Origin: an uncultured Desulfobacterales bacterium
Lineage (GTDB): Bacteria > Desulfobacterota > Desulfobacteria > Desulfobacterales > JAFDCJ01
Direction: 5' to 3'
Length of the DNA stretch: 33,628 nucleotides
Assembly (NCBI GenBank): GCA_945787595.1
Contig: CALZJV010000090.1
Span: 1 to 33,628 of the forward strand
A program made the position numbers and the translations under genes. The notes under the pieces are model-generated. The model was not told the origin of the DNA and did no database searches. It saw nothing but the letters and a program-made list of their open reading frames with translations. This document shows positions 1 through 7,599 of the stretch, piece by piece. Position 1 is the first letter of the stretch. The number at the start of each line of letters is the position of its first letter.

Positions 1-1
1 A

Positions 2-70
2 AATCGCAACAATGTTGGATCTAAAAAAAATTTAGATGATGGCCCCCAAAAGAAAAGCCCGATGAGGTAA
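2..70 (+). CDS. C-terminal tail of an upstream gene (partial)
   Basis: An open frame enters from the left edge and stops at TAA 68-70, giving about 22 residues that end in KKSPMR. The ribosome-binding site of the next gene (GAGG at 64-67) overlaps this end, which is typical of a coupled upstream gene. The tail is polar and lysine-rich and too short to identify. It could also be chance reading of a leader. Confidence 0.35.
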   Translation, partial: NRNNVGSKKNLDDGPQKKSPMR

Positions 71-75
71 AAGAT

Positions 76-843
76 ATGAAGAAAATTTTGGTTGTTGGCG
101 CAGGCTGCGTTTTGCTGACAGGCTTGCTTTTAGCATGCATAACCCAAAATGTGGAAGAGCAAAAAGCCCAGGCGGAAGCCATCAGACATCTTGGCGAGGT
201 CTATTTAAATCAGGGCAAATACAGACTCGCGTTAAAGCAGCTAAAAAAAGCAGAAGAGTTGTTTCCCTCTGATCACATTCTTCAAGATGACATCGGACTT
301 GCTTATTTATACCTGAAAGATACCGATCGGGCCATAGATTATTTCAAGAAGGCGTTGGAGATAAAAGAAGATTATACACCGGCCCGAAACAACCTGGGCA
401 ATGCATATGCAGAAAAAAAAGAATGGGATAAAGCGATTGAACAGTATAAGATAGTGACCACGGATCTGCTTTACGGGACACCTCAGTTTCCGCTTTCCAA
501 TCTTGGGTTTGTCTATTCGGAATTACAGGAGTATGGACTTGCGGCGCAATATTTTCGCAAAGCCCTTGACATCAAGCCGGACTTTGTACAAGCCTTATAT
601 GGCCTGGCGAAAACATATATGGCAACGGACAGGGTCCCGGAGGCCGTTGCAAATTTGGAAAAAGCCGTTGACATATCTCCCGATTCGGCTATTTTATATT
701 TCGAGTTGGCAAGAGCCTATGCCCTGAATCGGGATTATACAAAGGCCTTGAGTGCTTATCATAAAGTCGTGGAGCTTAATCCGACTAGCACGCTGGCAGA
801 TAGAGCTCTGATTGAGGCCCAAAAAATAAAGAACCGGCAATAA
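76..843 (+). CDS. TPR lipoprotein, PilF/PilW-like candidate
   Basis: A 255-residue protein with a lipoprotein signal peptide (LLLAC, Cys at about 21), so it is probably anchored to the outer membrane from the periplasmic side. The rest is a run of about five or six tetratricopeptide repeats, visible as repeated A.YF.KAL.I.P patterns. GAGG sits 8 bases before the ATG. PilF/PilW lipoproteins of this design are pilotins for the PilQ secretin, and pilQ lies next door in convergent orientation, which favours that role. TPR lipoproteins are common and the repeats alone do not prove it. The gene ends just before two strong hairpins. Confidence 0.75.
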   Translation: MKKILVVGAGCVLLTGLLLACITQNVEEQKAQAEAIRHLGEVYLNQGKYRLALKQLKKAEELFPSDHILQDDIGLAYLYLKDTDRAIDYFKKALEIKEDYTPARNNLGNAYAEKKEWDKAIEQYKIVTTDLLYGTPQFPLSNLGFVYSELQEYGLAAQYFRKALDIKPDFVQALYGLAKTYMATDRVPEAVANLEKAVDISPDSAILYFELARAYALNRDYTKALSAYHKVVELNPTSTLADRALIEAQKIKNRQ

Positions 844-919
844 CGTTTCCGACACCGAAACTGAATGATCGCTGCTGGATACCTGAAAAGTTCAAATTGG
901 AAATAAAGCATATAAAACT

Positions 920-944
920 CCCCGCCGCAAGCGGACGGGGTTTT
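920..944 (+). terminator. Rho-independent terminator of the TPR lipoprotein gene
   Basis: Stem CCCCG-CCG, loop CAAG, CGG-A-CGGGG with one bulged A, followed by TTTT. It lies 76 bases after the stop codon of the TPR gene. Confidence 0.75.
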
Positions 945-951
945 AAAAGAT

Positions 952-1012
952 TAAAAAAAATGCGAATGGCAACCACACCGAATCGGAAATTGGGTTGTCA
1001 TTCGCATTTTTT
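952..1012. terminator. Bidirectional terminator between convergent TPR and pilQ genes
   Basis: The 14-base arm TGCGAATGGCAACC (961-974) pairs with GGTTGTCATTCGCA (992-1005) with one G-U pair. It is flanked by an A-run on the left and a T-run on the right, so it can terminate transcription from both sides. It lies 84 bases after the pilQ stop codon. Confidence 0.8.
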
Positions 1013-1095
1013 CGTTATGAATTTTCTTTTAATTTGCTGATCAGTAAAACTTATGATTGTGACGGTTTGGCCTTAAAGCCTCATCCCATCCCCTG

Positions 1096-3852
1096 CTAGA
1101 TGTTCATCTTTTTTTGTTTGAGCTTCACAATCCTCGGGGTAATAAATATCAGTAGCTCGTTTTTTTGATCCTGTTTGGATTGGCTTTTAAACAGCCAGCC
1201 CAGGATGCCGAGCTTTCTCAAACCCGGTATTCCTTTATCACCGTAAGTGATAAGTGATTTCACGATGCCGCCGATGACGATAGTATCGCCGTTGTCGACT
1301 AAAAGTTCTGTCTGGGCCTCGTTGGTGGACAGAGCCGGCCCGTCTGCTGTTTGTTCCGCTACATCATTTTTGGTAACAAATATCTTCATGACAATGCGGT
1401 CGTCCGGTGTGATATTGGGCGTGACTTCCAGCAGTAAATCAACTTGTTTAAATTTTACCGTCGTGCCACCCGATTCAGCGGATTCCTGGTAGGGAACTTC
1501 CAATCCTTGTTTTATCATTGCCTTTTTATTATCCAGGGTAACGACTTTCGGGGCTGAAATGATATTGGTCTTGCCCTCGGTCTCGCTGGCTACCAGTTGG
1601 GCATCAATAATCTCAAAAGGAGTCCCGGTCAGCTTCTGGAAAGTGCCGCCAACCACGGCGGATGGAACTGCGGCCGGCAAATTGCTCGCCAGTCCGGTTA
1701 AAGTCAGGGTTGCATCACCGATGTCAAACGGACCTGCGCTTACCGTCCCCCAGTCAAAACCGAGGTCTCTGGTAAAGGCGGAATTTGCTTCGACAATTCT
1801 GGCTTCGATAATTACCTGGGGGGTCACTTTATCGATGATTTCAACGATTTCCCTGGCCTGTTGAATCTTAACGGCCGTGTCGGTGATGATAATCTGATTG
1901 TTGCGCATGTCTACACTGGCCTTGCCACGGGTTGCCGTAAGGATCGGTGTGATATGCGGCAAAATCTCACTTTTGGCGTCAGAGTAGTTGATGGGAATGT
2001 ATTCGGTAATCATCGGCTCCAAGGCTTGTTGCTGATTTAAAGATGCCTGATCGGCTTTGAACTTTGCCAGTTTGAGCTTTTCTTCCTGGGCCAGGGTGCT
2101 GAGGGTTGCAATACGAACGATGTCGCCTTCCATGGTCATTCCCAGCTGATTCATTTTAAGCACAAGGTCGAGTACTTGGTCCCAGGGTACCGGTTTATCC
2201 AGGGTCAGGGTGACTTTTCCGGTGACATTTTTATCAATAGCAAAATTCTTGCCGCTGATTTCCCTTATGATTCGGAAAACATTTTTAATGTCGGTATCAT
2301 AAAAATCAAGGGCAATTTTTTCTCCGTTGTATCGTTTGGCGGGAGTGACACCTGCCGGACGTTCCTGCTGCGACATTCCCTCTTTTACCGGTTTCAACTC
2401 CCCGGAAGCAGTTTTTCGTTCCTCACGGGCATCAGATGAAACCAATAGTTTTTCCGATTTCTTTTCAGATACGGCGGAATATCCGGTTGCAGGCTCAGCC
2501 AGGACTTTTTTCCAGGCCGGTAGCTTAGCGTCCTCATAAGGTCTGGGCGGTATGGAGGAGGCGGAAAAGTCCACCTTGATGATATTATCGGTTTGCTTTA
2601 CAAGGTATGGCACTGCTTCACGTAGCTCAATTACGACGACGGTGTCTTTGGTTTTAGGCTGTTGTGTCGGGGTAATGCGATCCACCGCACTTTGGAAACG
2701 GGTGGTGATTAAGGCGCGATTGCGGTATTCAGGCAACTTGGTATCCAAAAGATTAAGCCGTAGCCTCTTATCGGAAATCTTGGTTAGTTGATAATCAACC
2801 GGACGGGTGGTACCAATAATCACAGCGGATTTCCCGGCTTCTTCACTGGCAAAATCGATACGGTTCAACCATGCCAGTTTTTCATTTTGGGCTTTAGTTG
2901 TCAGCTGGGGAACCTGATCTTTGGAAATTTTCTTTTGCTCGGAGTTGGCCGGTGATAGATTTTGGGCGACAACCGGTTTAGCCTTATCTTTAATTAAAGA
3001 TTCGGGAATATTACCCACATAAATAAACAGACCATCGTCTGCCGGCAACGCAGAGAATTCTGATAAATGGTCCTTTTTAGTTTCCAATACCATTCTGATC
3101 TTTTCCGGGTGACCGTAGTAGCGGATTCCGCTGACCCAATCAGACTTCACAGTGATTTTCTGCTCTTTCTTGTAAGGACTTTTGACGCCATACAAGTCAA
3201 AAACAATGCGGGCTGGGTCGCCGGTGATTATGAAGGATTTGTAGTTTTTAATTGTCCCGTCGGCCTTGACATCGATGACTACATTTTTTTTCAGCGGTGT
3301 TGCAGTAACTGAAGTTATTCGGGTTGCAGGTGGCGCCGGCGATCTTTCAGGTTCAGGTTCCGAGCTAATCTCGATATTTTCTACCGGAACATCCTGGGTT
3401 GTCGTTTCAGCGAGCGGGATATCGGTTTTAGAAAAATATATGTGCAGTCCGGTGTCATCCGGCTTAATGCTATAGGAAAGGTCCCGTTTTAGGGCAATAA
3501 ATAGCCGCGACGTCACTCCGTCTTCTTCGAGCTGTGTTGCTCTAATAGAGTCGACATTGTCATTTTCCGGCGGATAGCTAACAGTTTTAATGTTATCCAG
3601 GGCGGTTTCAGGAAAGTGAACAAGAAGGCCCAGGGGAAACTCCTGTTTGATCGCCGTGTAAGTCAGCGTATCGTTCCCTTTGACAGTAACGATGGTGGAT
3701 CGGGCGTCTTCACTGGTGATGATATCAGTGATCAGTTTCGTCTCCCCGGCTGTTTTAACATTGACAGCATTTTGGGAGGCACATGCCATAAAACTTAATA
3801 AAATGATGCTTAACTGAATGGGTTTAAATAATTTCTTGATGGAATCAATCAT
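1096..3852 (-). CDS. pilQ: Type IV pilus secretin PilQ
   Basis: PilQ forms the outer-membrane ring through which the type IV pilus passes. The start at 3852 is chosen because GGAG lies 9 bases upstream, the pilP stop is one base before it, and the protein then begins with a hydrophobic export signal (Cys at about 24, imperfect lipobox FMAC). The frame stays open upstream to 3942 but without a signal-like start. From this start (918 residues) I see up to three AMIN-like peptidoglycan-binding regions (about 40-140, 178-280, 325-430), an STN/N0 domain (about 511-582, KIALDFYDTDIKNVFRIIRE), a secretin N1 domain (about 617-676) and the secretin core (about 678-910, with PQVIIEARIVEAN and NELLIFITPRIV). 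Last gene of the pil operon. Confidence 0.95.
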   Translation of the reverse strand: MIDSIKKLFKPIQLSIILLSFMACASQNAVNVKTAGETKLITDIITSEDARSTIVTVKGNDTLTYTAIKQEFPLGLLVHFPETALDNIKTVSYPPENDNVDSIRATQLEEDGVTSRLFIALKRDLSYSIKPDDTGLHIYFSKTDIPLAETTTQDVPVENIEISSEPEPERSPAPPATRITSVTATPLKKNVVIDVKADGTIKNYKSFIITGDPARIVFDLYGVKSPYKKEQKITVKSDWVSGIRYYGHPEKIRMVLETKKDHLSEFSALPADDGLFIYVGNIPESLIKDKAKPVVAQNLSPANSEQKKISKDQVPQLTTKAQNEKLAWLNRIDFASEEAGKSAVIIGTTRPVDYQLTKISDKRLRLNLLDTKLPEYRNRALITTRFQSAVDRITPTQQPKTKDTVVVIELREAVPYLVKQTDNIIKVDFSASSIPPRPYEDAKLPAWKKVLAEPATGYSAVSEKKSEKLLVSSDAREERKTASGELKPVKEGMSQQERPAGVTPAKRYNGEKIALDFYDTDIKNVFRIIREISGKNFAIDKNVTGKVTLTLDKPVPWDQVLDLVLKMNQLGMTMEGDIVRIATLSTLAQEEKLKLAKFKADQASLNQQQALEPMITEYIPINYSDAKSEILPHITPILTATRGKASVDMRNNQIIITDTAVKIQQAREIVEIIDKVTPQVIIEARIVEANSAFTRDLGFDWGTVSAGPFDIGDATLTLTGLASNLPAAVPSAVVGGTFQKLTGTPFEIIDAQLVASETEGKTNIISAPKVVTLDNKKAMIKQGLEVPYQESAESGGTTVKFKQVDLLLEVTPNITPDDRIVMKIFVTKNDVAEQTADGPALSTNEAQTELLVDNGDTIVIGGIVKSLITYGDKGIPGLRKLGILGWLFKSQSKQDQKNELLIFITPRIVKLKQKKMNI

Positions 3853-3853
3853 C

Positions 3854-4885
3854 TTAAAACTCTCCAGGGGGTTTGGGAAGTTTGATCTCTCTTTGACGGA
3901 GTTTGGTTTTGCCGAACAAATCCTCAAATTCCTCTTCAACAACCACTTTTTCTTTTTTTATATTAACCACCTTGCCGGAATTGACTCCGATATAGGTGCC
4001 CTTTTTAATGACATATCCCTTTCCTGAGGATTCTTCAACCAGAGCCCGGTTACCACTGGATGCCAGGATAATTCCCACCAGTTTTAACTGACTTAAATCG
4101 ATTCGTTCCAAAGGTGTCCGTGGGATCCGTTTTTTACTGTTCTTTTTCTTCGCAGAAACCGGCTTTTCTCTGAATAATGGCTCAAACGGATCAATCTTGC
4201 CCTTGGCATCATAGGCCTTGGGGATGGTTGCCGTTATCCTTTTCGAGGTCACATTAGATGTAGCGGCAATTAACTTATCGCTGGGTGCAGCGCTGCCTCT
4301 GGTGGACGGTTGTTTTATCTCAGCGATGTCGGATTTGGGTTTGACTGCCGGCTTTTTCTGCGCTGGCAGTTTCGTTACTTTATCTGTCGTCGGTGTGACC
4401 CCGACCTTTTTTGCGACCAGATTCTGCCTAACTATTTTGGTTTTGGGGACTGCCTGGCTTTTGGTTTTGGCCCGAGATTTGTCGGTCTTTTTTGCGGTAC
4501 GAACCGCCTGATTCGTGCGGACTTTGGCGGTCAGTTCCTTTTGGGCAACGACTTTTTTGCGAACCATTTTCGGCCGTGACGCAGCGTCGGTCTTTTTTGC
4601 GGTACGAACCGCCTGATTCGTGCGGACTTTGGCGGTCAGTTCCTTTTGGGCAACGACTTTTTTGCGAACCACTTTCGGCTGTGACGCAGTGTCGGTCTTT
4701 TTTGCAGTACGAACCGTCCGATTCGTGCGGACTTTGGCGGTCAGTTCCTTTTGGGCAACGACTTTTTTGCGAACCACTTTCGGCTGCGCAGTCGCGTCGA
4801 CGGTGCGATCACATCCCCACAGAAGTAGAACGATACAAATTGTGCTAATCAAATATCGCATGATCACAAGATATTTCCCCATCAT
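3854..4885 (-). CDS. pilP: Type IV pilus assembly lipoprotein PilP, with extended repeat region
   Basis: PilP is an inner-membrane lipoprotein that links the PilN-PilO dimer to PilQ. The C-terminal domain (about residues 235-343, with DPFEPL, LSQLKLVGII and YVIKKGTYIG) is the recognisable PilP fold. The N-terminus has a signal with lipobox LLWGC (Cys25). Between the two lies an unusually long Lys/Arg/Ala/Val-rich linker, residues about 34-210, that starts with three near-identical 35-residue repeats. With 343 residues the protein is about twice the usual PilP length. The start is uncertain: ATG at 4885, 4882 and 4861 are possible and none has a clear ribosome-binding site. pilQ follows after one base. 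Confidence 0.9.
   Translation of the reverse strand: MMGKYLVIMRYLISTICIVLLLWGCDRTVDATAQPKVVRKKVVAQKELTAKVRTNRTVRTAKKTDTASQPKVVRKKVVAQKELTAKVRTNQAVRTAKKTDAASRPKMVRKKVVAQKELTAKVRTNQAVRTAKKTDKSRAKTKSQAVPKTKIVRQNLVAKKVGVTPTTDKVTKLPAQKKPAVKPKSDIAEIKQPSTRGSAAPSDKLIAATSNVTSKRITATIPKAYDAKGKIDPFEPLFREKPVSAKKKNSKKRIPRTPLERIDLSQLKLVGIILASSGNRALVEESSGKGYVIKKGTYIGVNSGKVVNIKKEKVVVEEEFEDLFGKTKLRQREIKLPKPPGEF
4481..4786 (-). repeat. 105-bp tandem repeat, three units, inside pilP
   Basis: Three in-frame units of 35 codons each begin at PilP residues 34, 69 and 104. Each holds VRKKVVAQKELTAKVRTN followed by an AVRTAKKTD-like stretch. Units differ by a few substitutions, and the last is cut short at about 32 residues. 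The unit length is a multiple of three, so copy-number change would keep the frame. Confidence 0.9.
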
Positions 4886-4913
4886 TTACTGGTTGGCTTT
4901 TTTAAGGAATTAG

Positions 4914-5472
4914 TTATTTTCTTTGCTTTTTCTTTCTCGATTTCTTTTTCGACTTCTTTTTCGGCGGTGTTTCTATGAACTTGTAGGTAACAGCCGTGCA
5001 TCTAGTGCTAAGTTCATTGCTGTTTTTACTTTTAGTATGGTCTATCCGAATATCACGTATGTTTACGATTCGCGATAATCTTGCAACCTGATCAAAGAAT
5101 ATGGCCAAGTTATGATAATCCGCTGTTATGCTCATGGCTACAGGGATTTCAGCATAAAATTCTTTTGCCCTTTCAGGTTTGGGTTCGAAGAGTAAAAAAT
5201 CCAGCCCGACCTGCTGTCCGGAGTCTGAAATACTAGTCAGCAATGAGGGAATCTCTTCTTTTTCAGGCAGCTTTTTCATGGCCAGTTTAAATTGTGCTTC
5301 GGCCTCTTTCATTTTGGCCTGGAATTTTTTTAGATCAGCAGCGTTTCGTTTGGCTGTCGTAAGTTTCTTTTCTAATTCTTTCAGATCCTATCAGTATCCT
5401 CTGTACTTTGGATAACTTTTCAACCTTCTCAAAAAAAGGTTCAAAAGATTTTGCAAGACCTTTTTTATCCAT
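4914..5472 (-). pseudogene. pilO: pilO, disrupted by internal deletion and frameshift
   Basis: The gene opens with an ATG at 5472-5470 that overlaps the pilN stop (TAATG). It reads MDKKGLAKSFEPFFEKVEKL, then SKVQRILI, which is the usual PilO start. At about 5388 this frame leaves the homology and hits TGA at 5337-5335. The rest of PilO continues in the next frame from 5387 to the stop at 4914 (157 residues: a coiled coil, then LPEKEEIPSLL, FYAEIPVAMSITADYHNLA and TAVTYKFIETPP). Joined, the pieces make about 186 residues and lack the membrane helix that should follow RILI, roughly 25-30 residues. PilO needs that helix for its place beside PilN. A shorter product could start at ATG 5312 but would have no anchor. 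Decay or assembly error are both possible. Confidence 0.8.
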
Positions 5473-6065
5473 TATTTCTCTGCCTTGGCATTCTCAAGTT
5501 TATTGTTCGATTTTGGATCTATTACAGGTTTCTTTAAGCAACTGATTGTAAAGCTTTTTAAATCCGCGGCTTGTCCCTTTTTCCTTTTGAGGGTTTTTAA
5601 ATCGACCTCCTTAAAAAGTCCACAATCTTCTAACCGGACCATAAAATCGGCCACGGTTTTATTGTCCAATGCAGTGCCGTTGATTTTGACGCTATCGCCT
5701 TTGGATTCCAGGCTATCAAACCACATGCGCTTGGGCACAACAACCTGAGTCATTACATCTAACAGGCGGGTGGGCTCAAAGCGGTTGGCTTCAAGCGTTT
5801 TCATAACCGCCACTTTTTTCTTCAGATTCTTCAGTTTTTTCTTAATCTGGGCGATTTCGTCATTGATTTTGTTGTATTTTGCCAGCTCTGTTTTGGTGTG
5901 CTTTATATTGGCATGCAAGCTGTCAACTTTATTGCCTAATCTGGAATTTATTAAAAAAAAGATGATCAGCATAAATGCCAGAGAAAGCATAAAGATAGAG
6001 ACTTGGCGACGTATGTTTTCTTTTTTGCGGGCCGCCCGAAAAGGCAGCAAATTAATTCGTATCAT
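5472..6065 (-). CDS. pilN: Type IV pilus inner-membrane protein PilN
   Basis: A 197-residue bitopic inner-membrane protein of the pilus alignment complex. It opens with MIRINLLPFRAARKK, the conserved cytoplasmic PilN motif that binds PilM. One membrane helix follows at about 23-42 (IFMLSLAFMLIIFFLI), then a periplasmic coiled coil (about 45-95) and the small ferredoxin-like domain (VKINGTALDNKTVADFMVRL). Start and stop codons overlap by one base with pilM and pilO respectively (TAATG at both), so translation is probably coupled. Complete and ordinary in length. Confidence 0.93.
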   Translation of the reverse strand: MIRINLLPFRAARKKENIRRQVSIFMLSLAFMLIIFFLINSRLGNKVDSLHANIKHTKTELAKYNKINDEIAQIKKKLKNLKKKVAVMKTLEANRFEPTRLLDVMTQVVVPKRMWFDSLESKGDSVKINGTALDNKTVADFMVRLEDCGLFKEVDLKTLKRKKGQAADLKSFTISCLKKPVIDPKSNNKLENAKAEK

Positions 6066-7123
6066 TATTTGTCGTCTACTTTTCTCATTGCAAGACCCAT
6101 GCTGATGGCTGCCTGGGGTGCTATTTGTTTGATAAATGCGTCATCGAAGTTTTTTTTGTCAATTTCAAAGCTTTTAAACGGATTAATTGATTCCACCTCA
6201 GCCTTTGCTTCGGTGGCCAGAAGTTCGCGGAATTCGTCAATGTTGGCACCTCCGCCGCTGAGTATGATTCGCTTAATTTGATCTTCAGGATACGTGGAAT
6301 AAAAAAAGTCGAGCGCGCGTCTTATTTCCGTGCACCAATCGGTGACGACCGATGAAATAATACCTTTTAAGTCCTCCGATGTAAGCCTGTCCGGCTTATC
6401 CTCTCCGTATTTCAACTGTTCGGCTTCTTCAAACGTGCATTCGATTAATGACATTATCTTTTGGTTGATTTGCCCGCATCCCAAGGAAACGTCTCGCATG
6501 AACAGCGACGAATTGCCCTTGAGAATATTCAATGAAGTTTTGCTGGCTCCGATATCTATAAGGGCGGTGTTTTCGCTTTGCATGTCATAGTTGGCTTCAA
6601 ATGTGTTCTGCAGAGCGAACGCTTCAACATCTACGATGCAGGGATTGAGTCCGGCCAGATTGACGAGGTTGATGTAGTCATTAACCATCTCCTTTTTGGC
6701 CGCAACTAGAAACACATTCATCTGACCAGGATTGGATTCGCTTTCCCCGAGGATTTGGAAATCAAGGTTGACATCACTAATGTCAAAGGGGATGTACTGC
6801 TCGGCTTCAAAGTGAATAGTTTCCTGAAGCTTCTCTTCATCCATGGTCTGAACGCTGATTTTTTTTACGATAACCGAGTATCCGCCAATTGACACAGCCA
6901 CATTGCTTTCTTTAATATTGTAAGATTTAAATAGCTGCTTAATCGATTCCGCGACTGTCTCAGCGTCGATGATGGTGCCTTCTTCGATGGCCCCATGTGC
7001 AATGTCCACGATACCAAAGCGCTTTAGCAAGAGGCCTCGTTTGGTTTCTGTGATTTCAGCCGCTTTTACGGAGCGGGAACCGATATCGAGACCGACGATG
7101 TGATCTTTTTTTCCAAAAGCCAT
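6065..7123 (-). CDS. pilM: Type IV pilus actin-like ATPase PilM
   Basis: A 352-residue cytoplasmic actin/FtsA-like protein that binds ATP and the N-terminal tail of PilN. Visible motifs are VGLDIGSRSVKAAEI near the N-terminus (phosphate 1), ALIDIGASKTSLNI at about 190 (phosphate 2) and IILSGGGANIDEF at about 290 (adenosine site). First gene of the pil operon, with stop overlapping the pilN start. No strong ribosome-binding site is seen before the ATG. A sigma-54-like promoter lies 155 bases upstream. Confidence 0.95.
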   Translation of the reverse strand: MAFGKKDHIVGLDIGSRSVKAAEITETKRGLLLKRFGIVDIAHGAIEEGTIIDAETVAESIKQLFKSYNIKESNVAVSIGGYSVIVKKISVQTMDEEKLQETIHFEAEQYIPFDISDVNLDFQILGESESNPGQMNVFLVAAKKEMVNDYINLVNLAGLNPCIVDVEAFALQNTFEANYDMQSENTALIDIGASKTSLNILKGNSSLFMRDVSLGCGQINQKIMSLIECTFEEAEQLKYGEDKPDRLTSEDLKGIISSVVTDWCTEIRRALDFFYSTYPEDQIKRIILSGGGANIDEFRELLATEAKAEVESINPFKSFEIDKKNFDDAFIKQIAPQAAISMGLAMRKVDDK

Positions 7124-7170
7124 GGGAGACGTTTAATCCTTTAATCTATTTTTTACTCATATTTGGTTTC

Positions 7171-7187
7171 CCGAAGCATTTCTTCGG
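7171..7187. other. Small hairpin in the pilM leader
   Basis: CCGAAG, a 5-base loop, then CTTCGG, within the untranslated leader predicted from the sigma-54 promoter. No T-run follows on the minus strand, so it is not an obvious terminator. Role unknown. Confidence 0.35.
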
Positions 7188-7278
7188 AATTACCATGTCT
7201 GTCTGAACAAAGAATCACTTTACTGTGCTGGTTACCTTAAAAAGGTCTTTCCGGACTGCCTTTGCTGTCATTCGGTTT

Positions 7279-7295
7279 TGCAATTTTCACGCCAA
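7279..7295 (-). promoter_or_regulatory. Sigma-54 (-24/-12) promoter for pilMNOPQ
   Basis: On the minus strand the sequence reads TTGGCGTGAAAATTGCA. It keeps the GG and GC core dinucleotides with exactly 10 bases between them and agrees well with TTGGCACG-N4-TTGCA. It predicts a start near 7267 and a leader of about 145 bases before pilM. A response regulator of the sigma-54 activator class is encoded just across the divergent gap. Confidence 0.6.
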
Positions 7296-7445
7296 TGTCA
7301 AACAGTAGCACCGGCAATTTGTTTATATTAATTATTATTTTGTTAAGTAGCTTTATATTCAGTATGTTAGGGGGCTTCTAATTCACTTTATGTTCGATGC
7401 GATGAAAGCGTCATTGGAATTTGGCTTGATCTTTCAACTTTGTAA

Positions 7446-7464
7446 TTTGACTTACACCGTCAAA
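7446..7464. promoter_or_regulatory. Inverted repeat, possible activator site upstream of the sigma-54 promoter
   Basis: TTTGAC, 7 bases, GTCAAA. The centre is about 160 bases upstream of the -24/-12 element, a normal distance for an enhancer-binding protein site, and also upstream of the divergent kinase promoter. The arms are only 6 bases long, so chance is quite possible. Confidence 0.3.
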
Positions 7465-7536
7465 ATTTTGAAATGAACGCCACGCATAATCTTTGTATCG
7501 GACCGGTTAATAGAAACTTTAGAAAAAATCTTTAAT

Positions 7537-7565
7537 TTGACATTAAAAATGAATATCTTTAATAT
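7537..7565 (+). promoter_or_regulatory. Sigma-70-type promoter for the histidine kinase gene
   Basis: TTGACA at 7537-7542, a 17-base spacer, and TAATAT at 7560-7565. The -35 is perfect and the -10 matches at 4 of 6 positions. The predicted start near 7572 is 28 bases before the first possible start codon. Confidence 0.45.
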
Positions 7566-7599
7566 CACTGAATAAATAATAGTCTGTGTCCCTCCCATA

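Larger units (their letters stand above)
7124..7599. other. Divergent control region between pilM and the histidine kinase gene
   Basis: This 476-base gap has no credible gene. It holds a sigma-54-type promoter toward pilM, a sigma-70-type promoter toward the kinase, one TTTGAC/GTCAAA inverted repeat and a small hairpin. It is AT-rich through most of its length. Confidence 0.6.

Noticed and set aside
4218..4913. Several plus-strand open frames opposite pilP, with repeated protein segments
   Set aside because: Their repeats simply mirror the 105-bp repeat of pilP on the other strand; pilP has the conserved domain.
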